NCBI GenBank assembly: GCA_964594235.1 | Contig: CAZQMF010000035.1 | Location: 1-17,578, forward strand | Origin: CAYLHS01 sp964594235 | GTDB taxonomy: Bacteria; Actinomycetota; Acidimicrobiia; Spongiisociales; UBA4744 | Direction: 5' to 3' | Length of the DNA stretch: 17,578 bases | In this document: positions 1 to 7,138 of the stretch, piece after piece | How positions within the stretch are numbered: the first letter of the stretch is position 1 | Layout: the number at the start of each line of letters is the position of its first letter | The notes under the pieces: generated by a model | The model's database searches: none | What the model was told of the DNA's origin: nothing | What the model saw: only the letters and a program-made list of their open reading frames with translations | Made by a program: the position numbers and the translations under genes

Positions 1-276
1 GGGAGGTGGCGTCGAGCTGACGCTCGACACCGGGCCGTTCTCACCACCGAGACCATGCCCACAGCTCCCCGACAATCCCCACCAGACACCAAAACCGCTG
101 GTGGGTCGAAAGGTCCCCGGCGGGTTCGATTCCGTCCGCCTCCGCGGAGGCGTCGTTGGGGCGCCCTGCGTTCCAACGGCGCCGATTCTCAGTCGATCGG
201 TAGGAAAGCGGCCTGAGACAACGGGGCGACCACTTCACCGGAAACCCGGAACCGATCACCGGCTCAGTGAACTCTG
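1..276. other. Left edge, no recognisable gene
   Basis: I see no convincing coding sequence here. The frame beginning at base 3 reads five codons and then TGA at 18-20, so the end of an upstream plus-strand gene could lie at the very edge, but five codons cannot show this. Two plus-strand frames stay open across the stretch with no family signature, and one of them runs into the 3' end of the CYTH gene, so I treat both as chance. Local structures are a hairpin at 11-28, a GGTTCGATTCC string at 123-133 that resembles a tRNA T-loop, and a 16-nt palindrome at 137-152. See the findings. Confidence 0.5.
11..28 (+). terminator. Hairpin at a possible upstream gene end
   Basis: GTCGAG (11-16) and CTCGAC (23-28) form a perfect 6-bp stem around a 6-nt loop, CTGACG. 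The loop contains TGA at 18-20, which would be the stop of a gene entering from the left in that frame. There is no T-run after it, so any terminator role is weak inference. Confidence 0.25.
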
Positions 277-750
277 CTATTCCGCTTCCCAGTCGCAGAA
301 TGGGTGAGCGATCAGGTTGGCGTTGAAGTAGCGCGGATCACTGGTCACCTCATCGCCGATCCAGGACGGCTTGGCGAACCACTCGTCGGGATCGGTCAGC
401 TCCACCTCCGCGACGACCAAACCCGCGTTCTCCAGGTGGAAGTCATCGATCTCCCAGATATGACCCCGGTGTGGCACCGTGTACCTGGTCTTGAAGATGA
501 GCGGCCGTTCGCATAGGTAGTCGAGCATCGAGTCGGCGTCACGTCGGGGGATCTCGTACTCGAACTCGGACCTTCTCGCTCCCACAGTGATCCCTTTGAC
601 GGTGATGTACCCGCGCTCTCCGACCGTTCGTACCCTGACCGTCCGCTCCTTCACCGTCGACAGGTAGCCCTGCCGGTAGTCGATACCGTCGGCCATGTCC
701 CGCCACTCCTGTGACGTGACCAGGAACTTGCGTTCGATTTCTATGCCCAT
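277..750 (-). CDS. CYTH domain protein, likely inorganic triphosphatase
   Basis: A 157-aa single-domain protein of the CYTH (triphosphate tunnel metalloenzyme) superfamily. The signature ExExK is intact as EIERK at residues 4-8. Basic residues expected to line the tunnel are visible at R39/R41, K52 and K87/R89, and acidic metal-binding positions at E62/E64/E66, E100 with D102/D103, and E115/E117. The C-terminal TSDPRYFNANL matches the ending seen in short bacterial enzymes. Characterised short members hydrolyse inorganic tripolyphosphate or thiamine triphosphate, and class IV adenylate cyclases share the fold; sequence alone does not separate these, though the length and ending favour triphosphatase. 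It is the last gene of a minus-strand operon. Its ATG (748-750) lies upstream of the stop of the preceding gene (741-743), a 10-nt overlap, with a GGGGG tract as a possible ribosome site. Cytosolic. Confidence 0.88.
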   Translation of the reverse strand: MGIEIERKFLVTSQEWRDMADGIDYRQGYLSTVKERTVRVRTVGERGYITVKGITVGARRSEFEYEIPRRDADSMLDYLCERPLIFKTRYTVPHRGHIWEIDDFHLENAGLVVAEVELTDPDEWFAKPSWIGDEVTSDPRYFNANLIAHPFCDWEAE

Positions 751-1319
751 CGCAACCCCCGGATCATTGCCGGATAGCTCTTGTTCGGTCGTCGATCGAT
801 CTCGAGATCCGATGCTGCCGCCTCCACGGCACTAGGATCCGCCGACTCGATCGCAACCGTTTCGTACACGACGTCATCGATCTGCACGAACGATGTCTCG
901 CCCCTGCAGTGCCCGAACGACACGAGCGACCGATCCTTTCGCACCGGAACGACCTCAACCCGATCGAGCGTCTCTGCAGCAACGACAAAGGCGCCCTCGT
1001 CCATCGCACCGCCCGGAAGCTCCGGTAGACCGGCACCGAGCGACCCGAACACTGACGTCGCCACGATACGGGCATCCAACGGAAACGCCGCCTTGAAGAC
1101 CGGCTTCCATCGCTCCAACACACCTCTGACCACGAGCAGCTGTTTGATGTCGATGATGCCTGCACGGATCTTCACGTTGATGTCTTCGACATGCGAGACG
1201 ACGTACGTCTCGCTGCTCTGCCTGCGTTCGTAGAGCGAGCCCTGTTCGAAGAGCTTCGCTCTGGCGAACTCCAGATCGAGGTCCCAAACACGGAACTCGT
1301 AGCGCGGAACGATTTCCAT
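741..1319 (-). CDS. Degenerate CYTH-like protein
   Basis: A 192-aa protein that I read as a divergent CYTH superfamily member. Supporting patterns, in order, are an N-terminal RYEFRVW where EIERK would be, NVKIRAG and DIKQLL (the K.R.G and K strands), ETSFVQIDDVVYETVAIES (resembling the paired-strand E/D region), and a C-terminal NKSYPAMIRGL that matches the KSY ending of larger CYTH proteins. The N-terminal ExExK metal and phosphate signature is not kept, so the protein may bind rather than cleave, or use another substrate. It starts 17 nt after the stop of the M16 gene upstream and overlaps the canonical CYTH gene downstream, so the two CYTH proteins are probably made together. A TACGTT box lies 7 nt before the ATG, so an internal leaderless start is possible. 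The family assignment rests on motif reading only. Confidence 0.62.
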   Translation of the reverse strand: MEIVPRYEFRVWDLDLEFARAKLFEQGSLYERRQSSETYVVSHVEDINVKIRAGIIDIKQLLVVRGVLERWKPVFKAAFPLDARIVATSVFGSLGAGLPELPGGAMDEGAFVVAAETLDRVEVVPVRKDRSLVSFGHCRGETSFVQIDDVVYETVAIESADPSAVEAAASDLEIDRRPNKSYPAMIRGLRWA

Positions 1320-1336
1320 CGCCGCGAACGTAGCAC

Positions 1337-2617
1337 CTACCGGACGATGACTCGGCCGAACGGCCCAAGTTGCGGAACGATGCGATCGGCGTCGCCCACC
1401 ATCACCGTCGTCAAACGAGAAGGCGCGAGGTGGTCGGCGGCTGCAGCACGTACCTCCTCCGGGGTCACGGATCGCAATTCCCGCAGGTACGTTCGCAGGT
1501 ACTCGACGTCCAACCTCCTCGCAAGGAGAGAGTCGATCAGGCTGGCGAGGCCTGCCTTCGTATGTGCCTGGATCGAGAGCACCCCCATCGCGTAGCGGCG
1601 TGCGTTGTCGACCTCTTCATCGGTCCATGTCTCGGCCCTTTCGAGCTCCCAGAGCATCTCGGCGAACGCGGCCCCCGTTACCTCCGTCCGAACATCGGCT
1701 GCGACGGTCACGGTCGAAGCCGCCGCCAAGTGCTGCACCTGAGAGTGAACGCTGTAGGTGTAGCCCTTCTCCTCGCGAAGATTGGACGCAAGGCGTGACA
1801 GGAAGTAGCCACCGAACACGAGGTTGGCGAGCCCGAAGGCCGTGTCATGGACCGGGGCCAAGCCACCCATGCGAATGCTGGTCTGCTGTGCCCCCTCTCT
1901 ATGCACGACAAGAAACGGACGGCGCTTCCACACTCCGACAGGTGGCACGCTCGACGGCTTCCTCCTCCGAATCCACCGCTCGCCCGCTATCGCGTCGAGA
2001 AGACGGACAGAGGGTAGATCGCCGACAACGGTCATCGTGCCCGACGACGTCAACCGCTGGTGGAGCGTACGCAGACCGGCCCCGGTGACACGCCGCACGG
2101 TGGACGGGGACGGAAGCCCGAGCCCGTATGGGTGACGCCCGAACATCCGTCTCCGGAACACCTCCTCGGCGATGACACCCGGCTGGGAACGGGCGAGCAC
2201 AACCTCCTCGGCGAGCCGGTTGCGTTCGACGCGTACCGGACCGTCAGGAAACGTGGCGGTGCGAACGACCTCTGACAACAGCGCCAGCAGTCCGGTCACC
2301 CGTCGGGAAGGAACCGACCCTGAGATCACCAGCGCATCCTCGCTCGTGACAGCCGTCAACGTCGCCCCCATCGACTGCAAGTCGACGTCGAGCTGGATCT
2401 GGGATCGCCGGCTGGTGCCGGCGGTGATGGTTCTCGCGAGCAGATCGCGTGCCGCCTCTTCACCTGCGGTCGTGGCGGTCAACGGCACTCGCAGGCGAAT
2501 TTCGGTGAGAGGCGCCCCGTCCTTGCGAACGACGACGGCACGCATCCCGCTTGGCAGCGTCTCGTCGATCACCCTGGGCACTCGAAACGCACGAGGGGGC
2601 GACACCTCGGGAATCAT
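1337..2617 (-). CDS. M16 peptidase family protein, non-catalytic subunit
   Basis: A 426-aa protein with the two-domain layout of the M16 (pitrilysin/processing peptidase) family. The zinc motif HxxEH is absent: the equivalent region around residues 52-64 reads GEEAARDLLART. The C-terminal R/Y element that helps hold substrate is present as LREEKGYTYSV at 280-290 (R281, Y286). In bacterial and mitochondrial M16 heterodimers one subunit carries zinc and the other carries this R/Y pair, so this is probably the partner of the protease encoded just upstream. Its ATG overlaps the partner's stop (ATGA, 2614-2617), which favours coupled translation and a fixed ratio. No signal peptide is visible, so I infer a cytosolic location. 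Confidence 0.9.
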   Translation of the reverse strand: MIPEVSPPRAFRVPRVIDETLPSGMRAVVVRKDGAPLTEIRLRVPLTATTAGEEAARDLLARTITAGTSRRSQIQLDVDLQSMGATLTAVTSEDALVISGSVPSRRVTGLLALLSEVVRTATFPDGPVRVERNRLAEEVVLARSQPGVIAEEVFRRRMFGRHPYGLGLPSPSTVRRVTGAGLRTLHQRLTSSGTMTVVGDLPSVRLLDAIAGERWIRRRKPSSVPPVGVWKRRPFLVVHREGAQQTSIRMGGLAPVHDTAFGLANLVFGGYFLSRLASNLREEKGYTYSVHSQVQHLAAASTVTVAADVRTEVTGAAFAEMLWELERAETWTDEEVDNARRYAMGVLSIQAHTKAGLASLIDSLLARRLDVEYLRTYLRELRSVTPEEVRAAAADHLAPSRLTTVMVGDADRIVPQLGPFGRVIVR

Positions 2618-3894
2618 GCGCCACCTCCTGGAACAAGCCGCAGTTCAGATCGTCGATCCTGACGGATCCACTCCCCGGCGGTCGCTGCGATCTTCTTTGC
2701 GGTGAGTCGCTTGTAGCGCCCCGGAATCTCCTCGAGCACCCCGAGGTCGCCGTGCAACAGCACCAAACCGGCAGCCATCAGAGCTCGATTGAGCACATGG
2801 TCCATCTTGCGTATGTGAGCGGCGACGGTCTTCGTCACCGAGCGGTTGACCTCGGCCTGCGACAGTGTCCCGATGGCGTGCCCTACCTCTTCGTCGACCG
2901 CCGCGATGATCCGATCACCGTCGTCGACACGCGGGTAGTAGGCGCTGATCTGGAACCGGGTCGGATCCCTCATCTCGAACGGACCGCCCCAGCCGGGAAA
3001 CTCGCCGATCCACGCGTCCACCGCAGTAACGAGCCCTTCCTGCTGCACGAGTCGCCGTTCGAGCCTGGATGCGACTCCGTCGGTCAGGATGGATCCGAAG
3101 ATGTCGAGGGCGAGTACGCCTTCGAGGTTACGGATCGGGTCTGGCACCCGATAGCCGAGTGCAAGCGCCGGAGCCGGCGCGAATGGATCGGTCACTTCCG
3201 CGCGGCGGACGCCGCCGGCGATCGGCTCTGCGAACGATGGTCTGCGTGGCCGTCGTCCCCCACCGATGTCCCCAAAGTGGCGGTCGGCCATACGAAGCAT
3301 CTCGTCTGGATCGATGTCGCCGCACAGCGAGAGCACGGCGTTCGCCGGCGTGTAGAAGCGGCGAAAGAACTTCTTGATGCCGGCAAGGTCTGCGGCATCG
3401 AGATCCTCGAAGCTCCCGTACCCGTCGTGCGCGTTCGGGTACGCATCGAACATGAGCTCAGGCAACTGGATCCAGGGAAACTTCCCATAGGGACGGTTGA
3501 GCACATTCAGGCGAATCTCCTCCTGGACCACCGCTCGCTGGTTATCCAAGTTCTCCTGGTTGAGTACGAGTGAACGCATCCGGTCTGCCTCCAGGAACAG
3601 GGCCAGATCGACCGCGGTCGACGGCACCACCTCGTAGTAGACCGTGTAGTCCGGGGTCGTCATCCCGTTCAGGACGCCACCATTGCCGAGCACCAGCCGA
3701 TCGAACTCCCCCTTTGGAACGCGTTTCGAGCCCTGGAACATCATGTGTTCGAACAGGTGGGCAAACCCACTTCTCCCTTCCGGTTCGGAGCGGAACCCGA
3801 CGTCGTAGAGGACCGATACGGCGACGACCGGACTCGACCTGTCGGGCAGGGCCACCACTCGAAGGCCGTTGGAGAGCACCTGAACGGGAGACAT
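2614..3894 (-). CDS. M16 family zinc metallopeptidase, catalytic subunit
   Basis: A 426-aa M16B-type peptidase. HLFEH at residues 46-50 is the inverted zinc motif (H46, H50 as ligands, E49 as base), and the downstream glutamate ligand is E125 or E126 in AVVQEEIRLN. The C-terminal half lacks the R/Y element; the matching place reads LVQQEGLVT at 282-290. This protein and the next gene's product therefore carry complementary halves of one active site. The start is the ATG at 3892-3894: it gives the usual family N-terminus (QVLSNGLRVVALPD), has no Shine-Dalgarno sequence, and sits 7 nt behind a TATCCT -10 box, fitting a leaderless mRNA. The frame stays open upstream to about 4686, but that part lies antisense to hflX and has no family similarity. 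First gene of a four-gene operon. Confidence 0.92.
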   Translation of the reverse strand: MSPVQVLSNGLRVVALPDRSSPVVAVSVLYDVGFRSEPEGRSGFAHLFEHMMFQGSKRVPKGEFDRLVLGNGGVLNGMTTPDYTVYYEVVPSTAVDLALFLEADRMRSLVLNQENLDNQRAVVQEEIRLNVLNRPYGKFPWIQLPELMFDAYPNAHDGYGSFEDLDAADLAGIKKFFRRFYTPANAVLSLCGDIDPDEMLRMADRHFGDIGGGRRPRRPSFAEPIAGGVRRAEVTDPFAPAPALALGYRVPDPIRNLEGVLALDIFGSILTDGVASRLERRLVQQEGLVTAVDAWIGEFPGWGGPFEMRDPTRFQISAYYPRVDDGDRIIAAVDEEVGHAIGTLSQAEVNRSVTKTVAAHIRKMDHVLNRALMAAGLVLLHGDLGVLEEIPGRYKRLTAKKIAATAGEWIRQDRRSELRLVPGGGA

Positions 3895-3901
3895 CGGCCC
3901 A

Positions 3902-3929
3902 AGGATAGGACTGGAGTGGATCCTGCCAG
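3902..3929 (-). promoter_or_regulatory. Likely leaderless promoter of the M16/CYTH operon
   Basis: Read on the minus strand there is CTGGCA (3924-3929) as a -35-like element (4 of 6 to TTGACA), a 16-nt spacer, then TATCCT (3902-3907) as a -10. The ATG of the M16 gene follows 7 nt later, so transcription would begin at or next to the start codon. The same TATCCT-7 nt-ATG arrangement recurs at ppgK. Confidence 0.45.
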
Positions 3930-3961
3930 TGTGCCACCATGGTGAGGTGACGAACGGTCCC

Positions 3962-4258
3962 ATGGTCGACAGCGGCGCCGGCTTTCGTGTGCTGCCCGGT
4001 TGGCGCGTCGGACATCTCGTGGAGGAGTCGACCACCCGATCTGGCCTGCTCGTTCCTGCGGCGACCATCGCCGAGAAGTCGACGGAGGCCCTGGCATTGG
4101 TCGACGTACAGAATGGGGAGAGGTTCTGGGCCGTGCCAAGCGACGCCTGGCGTTTCATCTGGCCTTCCACGGGACAGGTCGTGATTGCCGTCCGCGAGAC
4201 CCAGATCATCGCCGAAGAGCAACACGACGACCAGCACTCCGGAGGCCGGTACTTGTGA
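3962..4258 (+). CDS. Small GroES/Cpn10-like protein
   Basis: A 98-aa protein that I read as a divergent Cpn10-fold protein. ESTTRSGLLVP near residues 23-33 resembles the GroES mobile loop, including a hydrophobic triplet (LLV) where GroES uses I/V-V/I-L to touch GroEL. The later QVVIAVRETQIIA resembles the C-terminal strand that in GroES reads like EEYLILSARDVLA. The GxVxxVG strand and the middle of GroES are not recognisable, so this is not an ordinary GroES. The start is set at the ATG 3962 because AGGTGA (3945-3950) lies 11 nt upstream; an in-frame ATG at 3929 is possible. Its stop (TGA, 4256-4258) overlaps the GTG start of hflX, which supports it being a real gene. The function is unknown; a chaperonin cofactor or a stand-alone oligomeric cap is a guess. 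Confidence 0.55.
   Translation: MVDSGAGFRVLPGWRVGHLVEESTTRSGLLVPAATIAEKSTEALALVDVQNGERFWAVPSDAWRFIWPSTGQVVIAVRETQIIAEEQHDDQHSGGRYL
4241..4245 (+). promoter_or_regulatory. Ribosome binding site of hflX
   Basis: GGAGG lies 9 nt before the GTG at 4255. It decides the hflX start: the frame is open much further upstream (to 4000), but only this GTG has a good site and gives the family's normal length. The site lies inside the end of the GroES-like gene. Confidence 0.8.
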
Positions 4259-5550
4259 CGACCGGCCGCTCCGAACGGCGGCTCACCGCGACCGTCACCG
4301 ACCTCTCGGTCGTTCGTCAGCGAGCGTTCCTCGTCGGTTCGATCTTCGACCGCTACCCGGACCGCTCCCTCGATGAACTCGCTCGCCTCACCGACACGGC
4401 AGGCTCGGATCCTGTCGGTAGTGTCGTCCTGCGGACACGCCAACCGAACCCCGCGACTCTCATCGGGTCCGGCCAAGCGTCTGAACTCGCGCACGAGACG
4501 GCCCGGTTGGACGTGGACGTCGTCATCTTCGACGACGACCTGACCCCCAGCCAGCAGAGGAACCTCCAGAAGGTCTTCACCTGTGACGTCGTCGACCGGC
4601 CTGGCCTGATTCTCGATATCTTCGCCCAGCACGCCACGAGCCGTTCCGGCATGCTTCAGGTCGAACTCGCACTGCTCCGGTATCACCTGCCGCGTCTACG
4701 GGGACGGGGAACCGCGCTCAGCAGGCAAGCCGGCGGAATCGGCACGCGAGGACCAGGCGAAACGAAGCTCGAGACCGACCGGCGCCGCATCGAACGACGG
4801 ATCATGAAGCTGACAGCCGACCTCGAGAAGCTCGAACGCACCAGAGCCACGCAGCGCAAGGCTCGCGCGCGCAACGATGTTCCTCTGATCGCTCTCGTCG
4901 GCTACACAAACGCCGGCAAGTCGACGATGCTCAATGCGCTCACCGGAACCGACGTGATCGTCGAGGATCGCCTGTTCTCGACCCTCGACGCTACGGTCCG
5001 ACGACTGGAACTGCCTGACGGACGCGGTGTCGTCGTCTCGGACACCGTCGGGTTCGTCCGCCGCATTCCACACGACCTGATCGCTGCGTTTCACTCGACC
5101 CTCGAGGAGATCGCGGATGCCGCGACGGTCGTGCACATCGCCGACGCCTCCGATCCGGACACGGAAGCCCACATCGGCGCCGTGCGTGAAGTACTCGAGG
5201 AGCTTGGGGCGGCGACCATCCCCGAACTCCTCGTTTTCAACAAGAGCGATGCGGCCGATCCGGTTCACCTCCGGCGGCTCACCGAGCTCCACCCCGGAGC
5301 CGTCGCCGTGTCGGCACGACGGGGTGAAGGGCTCGACACACTCCTTGATCGGATTCAACGACTCTTGCCACTCGAGACGATCGAGACCGTCGTGATGGTC
5401 CCCTACGACCGACCCGATCTCTTGGCGACGGTGTGGAACCAGACCGACGTTCTCTCCGAGGAACACACAGATACCGGAACTCGATTCACCGTGCGGATGC
5501 CGCCACATCTACGCTCGACCTTCAGGACGCTGCAAGAGCCGGCCGACTAG
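4255..5550 (+). CDS. hflX: GTPase HflX, ribosome-splitting factor
   Basis: A 431-aa HflX-family GTPase. The N-terminal domain (about 1-195) includes the glycine-rich, basic stretch RGRGTALSRQAGGIGTRGPG (149-168) and the segment GETKLETDRRRIERR that leads into the linker helices. The G domain follows: P-loop GYTNAGKST at 216-224, DTVGFV at 263-268 (G3), NKSD at 329-332 (G4). HflX binds the large ribosomal subunit and splits stalled or hibernating ribosomes, often under heat or antibiotic stress, and acts in the cytosol. The GTG start overlaps the TGA of the GroES-like gene, so the two are translationally coupled; a chaperone-like gene beside a ribosome-rescue GTPase would fit a proteostasis unit, but that is inference. 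It converges on the Yip1-like gene, with a strong hairpin between them. Confidence 0.96.
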   Translation: MTTGRSERRLTATVTDLSVVRQRAFLVGSIFDRYPDRSLDELARLTDTAGSDPVGSVVLRTRQPNPATLIGSGQASELAHETARLDVDVVIFDDDLTPSQQRNLQKVFTCDVVDRPGLILDIFAQHATSRSGMLQVELALLRYHLPRLRGRGTALSRQAGGIGTRGPGETKLETDRRRIERRIMKLTADLEKLERTRATQRKARARNDVPLIALVGYTNAGKSTMLNALTGTDVIVEDRLFSTLDATVRRLELPDGRGVVVSDTVGFVRRIPHDLIAAFHSTLEEIADAATVVHIADASDPDTEAHIGAVREVLEELGAATIPELLVFNKSDAADPVHLRRLTELHPGAVAVSARRGEGLDTLLDRIQRLLPLETIETVVMVPYDRPDLLATVWNQTDVLSEEHTDTGTRFTVRMPPHLRSTFRTLQEPAD

Positions 5551-5638
5551 ATCGTCGCTCACCTCGAGACGAACCGTCCGGTTCCGGGCCGGTCGGCATG
5601 TCGTGAATGAAGGAACCCCGAGCGTCGTGAGACAACAA

Positions 5639-5667
5639 CGCCGGCACGCGTGGAACGCGTGCCGGCG
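5639..5667 (-). terminator. Terminator hairpin between hflX and Yip1-like gene
   Basis: CGCCGGCACGCG (5639-5650) pairs perfectly with CGCGTGCCGGCG (5656-5667) around a 5-nt loop, and an A-T pair extends it to 13 bp. On the minus strand it begins 15 nt after the Yip1-like stop and is followed by TTGTTGTCT, a modest T-rich tail. On the plus strand there is no T-run, but the stem may still stop hflX transcription. Confidence 0.75.
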
Positions 5668-5682
5668 TATTCCAAAGAAAGG

Positions 5683-6231
5683 TCAGGAAGCTGCCTTCGC
5701 CAACCCGAGCAGCGCCATCCCGGCGATGAACACAAGGATCACGACCAGAATGAACCCGATCACGGCCGGGATCAGAACGATCGCCGCGGCCGAACCCGTG
5801 GACACCTCCTCGGACTCCCTCACGGCGATGACGGCACACACGAGCGACCAGACCCACCCGACGAGGCTGCCAATCCACGGGATGATCGCCAGAGCGCTCG
5901 GCGCGTAGGCGTACCCGAGTGGCCGGAACATCTCCATGAACTGCGCTTTGCCGCTGAACAGCTTGCCGACGAGCCAGAGGATCCCGGTGCCGATGGCAAG
6001 TCCCACTGTCGGGGCGAGAATGATGGAAAAGAGCCACGAACCAAACCTGAAGTTCCCGGGACCGATGGCCAGGCCGAGCCCGCCGATGGCCGCGGCGATT
6101 GCGACCACGATCATCGCTTCCGTCGTCTTGGTCTCGTCGGCCGACACCTCCTTGTAGAGGGTCGGGTCGAGCTTCACGGCGCGTATCACGCGATCCATCA
6201 ATCCTGCGCTCCCACTGCCTTCAACCGTCAC
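5683..6231 (-). CDS. Yip1-domain-like integral membrane protein
   Basis: A 182-aa hydrophobic protein with about five predicted membrane segments, near residues 38-57, 64-90, 108-136, 147-165 and 162-178 (the last two may be one long or paired segment). The soluble N-terminus (MDRVIRAVKLDPTLYKEV) followed by paired hydrophobic hairpins is the usual look of bacterial Yip1-domain proteins, whose biochemical role is mostly unknown. I chose the GTG at 6229-6231 because GGAGGG lies 4 nt upstream. An ATG 11 codons later (6196-6198), giving MDRVIRAVKL, is also plausible because homologues tend to begin there. Monocistronic: the hairpin follows its stop and ppgK lies 62 nt upstream on the same strand. 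Confidence 0.65.
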   Translation of the reverse strand: MTVEGSGSAGLMDRVIRAVKLDPTLYKEVSADETKTTEAMIVVAIAAAIGGLGLAIGPGNFRFGSWLFSIILAPTVGLAIGTGILWLVGKLFSGKAQFMEMFRPLGYAYAPSALAIIPWIGSLVGWVWSLVCAVIAVRESEEVSTGSAAAIVLIPAVIGFILVVILVFIAGMALLGLAKAAS

Positions 6232-6293
6232 GCGGCCCTCCGTTGTCGATGGAGGACATCATTGCACACCAAATGTGTCGGCGTCGGCAATCG

Positions 6294-7028
6294 TCACCCT
6301 GCGGATGCAACCAAGGCAGCCCCGACGATGCCCGCCTCGTTCTCGAGAACCGCGGGCACCACGTTGGGGATGTCGGAGAGTGCCTCGGAGAACTTCTCGT
6401 ACTTCCGGCTCACGCCCCCTCCGAGGATGACCAGATCCGGCGAGAACAGCCGATCGATGTACCGGAGGTACAGGTCGACCCGTTGACCCCACTCGTGCCA
6501 GCTCAACTTGTCCTCTTTGCGGAAGCGGGCAGCCGCGTAGTGCTCGGCCTCATCTCCTCGGAACTCCAGATGGCCGAGTTCGGTATTGGGTACGAGCACG
6601 CCGTCCGTGAACAAGGCGCTACCTATGCCGGTGCCAAACGTGAGCAGCATCACGACACCGCCTCGCCCCTTGCCTGCCCCAAAGCGCATCTCGGCGACAC
6701 CAGCAGCATCCGCGTCGTTGAGCAAGGTCACCGGAAGGCCCGTCGCCTCTCCGAAGATCTTGTGACCATCGACCCCGATCCACGATTTGTCCACGTTGGC
6801 CGCTGTGTAGACGACGCCTCGTCGCACTACCGACGGAAAGGTGCACCCGAGCGGCCCCCGCCATTCGAAGTGGTGCACGAGTTCGGTGACCACCTGCGCC
6901 ACTGCCTCCGGTGTCGCCGGTTCAGGAGTGAGGATCTTGAACCGGTCGGCTGTGAGCGCACCCGTCTCGACGTCGACCGGAGCCCCCTTGATACCCGAAC
7001 CACCGATGTCTATACCCAGGATCTCCAT
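6294..7028 (-). CDS. ppgK: Polyphosphate glucokinase
   Basis: A 244-aa ROK-fold sugar kinase of the polyphosphate glucokinase type, which phosphorylates glucose to glucose 6-phosphate using polyphosphate (and often ATP). Visible elements are the phosphate-1 loop GIDIGGSGIKG (5-15), CTFPSVVRRG (62-71), the catalytic aspartate in LLNDADAAG (D105), the phosphate-2 loop TFGTGIGSAL (130-139), ELGHLE (150-155) and the adenosine-type motif ILGGGVSRKY (201-210). The CxCGxxGC zinc motif of other ROK kinases is absent, as is normal in this subfamily, and the length matches. It has no Shine-Dalgarno sequence; a TATCCT box lies 7 nt before the ATG, suggesting a leaderless mRNA. Cytosolic; feeds glycolysis and spends the polyphosphate store. 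Confidence 0.94.
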   Translation of the reverse strand: MEILGIDIGGSGIKGAPVDVETGALTADRFKILTPEPATPEAVAQVVTELVHHFEWRGPLGCTFPSVVRRGVVYTAANVDKSWIGVDGHKIFGEATGLPVTLLNDADAAGVAEMRFGAGKGRGGVVMLLTFGTGIGSALFTDGVLVPNTELGHLEFRGDEAEHYAAARFRKEDKLSWHEWGQRVDLYLRYIDRLFSPDLVILGGGVSRKYEKFSEALSDIPNVVPAVLENEAGIVGAALVASAG

Positions 7029-7035
7029 GGCTGTG

Positions 7036-7041
7036 AGGATA
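7036..7041 (-). promoter_or_regulatory. -10 box of ppgK
   Basis: TATCCT on the minus strand ends 7 nt before the ppgK ATG. It is identical in sequence and spacing to the box before the M16 operon. I could not find a convincing -35 element. Confidence 0.42.
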
Positions 7042-7127
7042 ACGAGTCAGGGCCCAATCGAGAGGTCCAGCGAGGATGCGACGCCTCGGCGAGATTGGGC
7101 AGCGCATCGTCGCCGGGTCGATGAACC

Positions 7128-7133
7128 TAACAT
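7128..7133 (+). promoter_or_regulatory. -10 box of the C69 family gene
   Basis: TAACAT (4 of 6 to TATAAT) ends 5 nt before the GTG at 7139. It supports a leaderless start at that GTG, which would leave the catalytic cysteine as residue 2. Confidence 0.4.
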
Positions 7134-7138
7134 CGGTC

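Noticed and set aside
55..144. A standard tRNA gene ending after the T-loop-like string at 123-133
   Set aside because: Within a normal tRNA length no acceptor partner, D-arm or anticodon arm can be drawn, and the T-stem has mismatches.
2551..3573. A 340-codon open frame on the plus strand opposite the M16 gene
   Set aside because: It is a shadow of the M16 coding strand, with no family signature and no ribosome site. The M16 reading has the zinc motif and a coupled partner.
4000..4254. An upstream start for HflX giving 516 aa
   Set aside because: The GTG at 4255 has GGAGG 9 nt upstream and yields the normal 431-aa length. The extra part overlaps the GroES-like gene in another frame and shows no HflX features.
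3895..4686. An N-terminal extension of the catalytic M16 protein by 264 residues
   Set aside because: The frame is open but lies antisense to the GroES-like and hflX genes and has no family similarity. The ATG at 3894 gives the normal M16 N-terminus and has a promoter box right before it.
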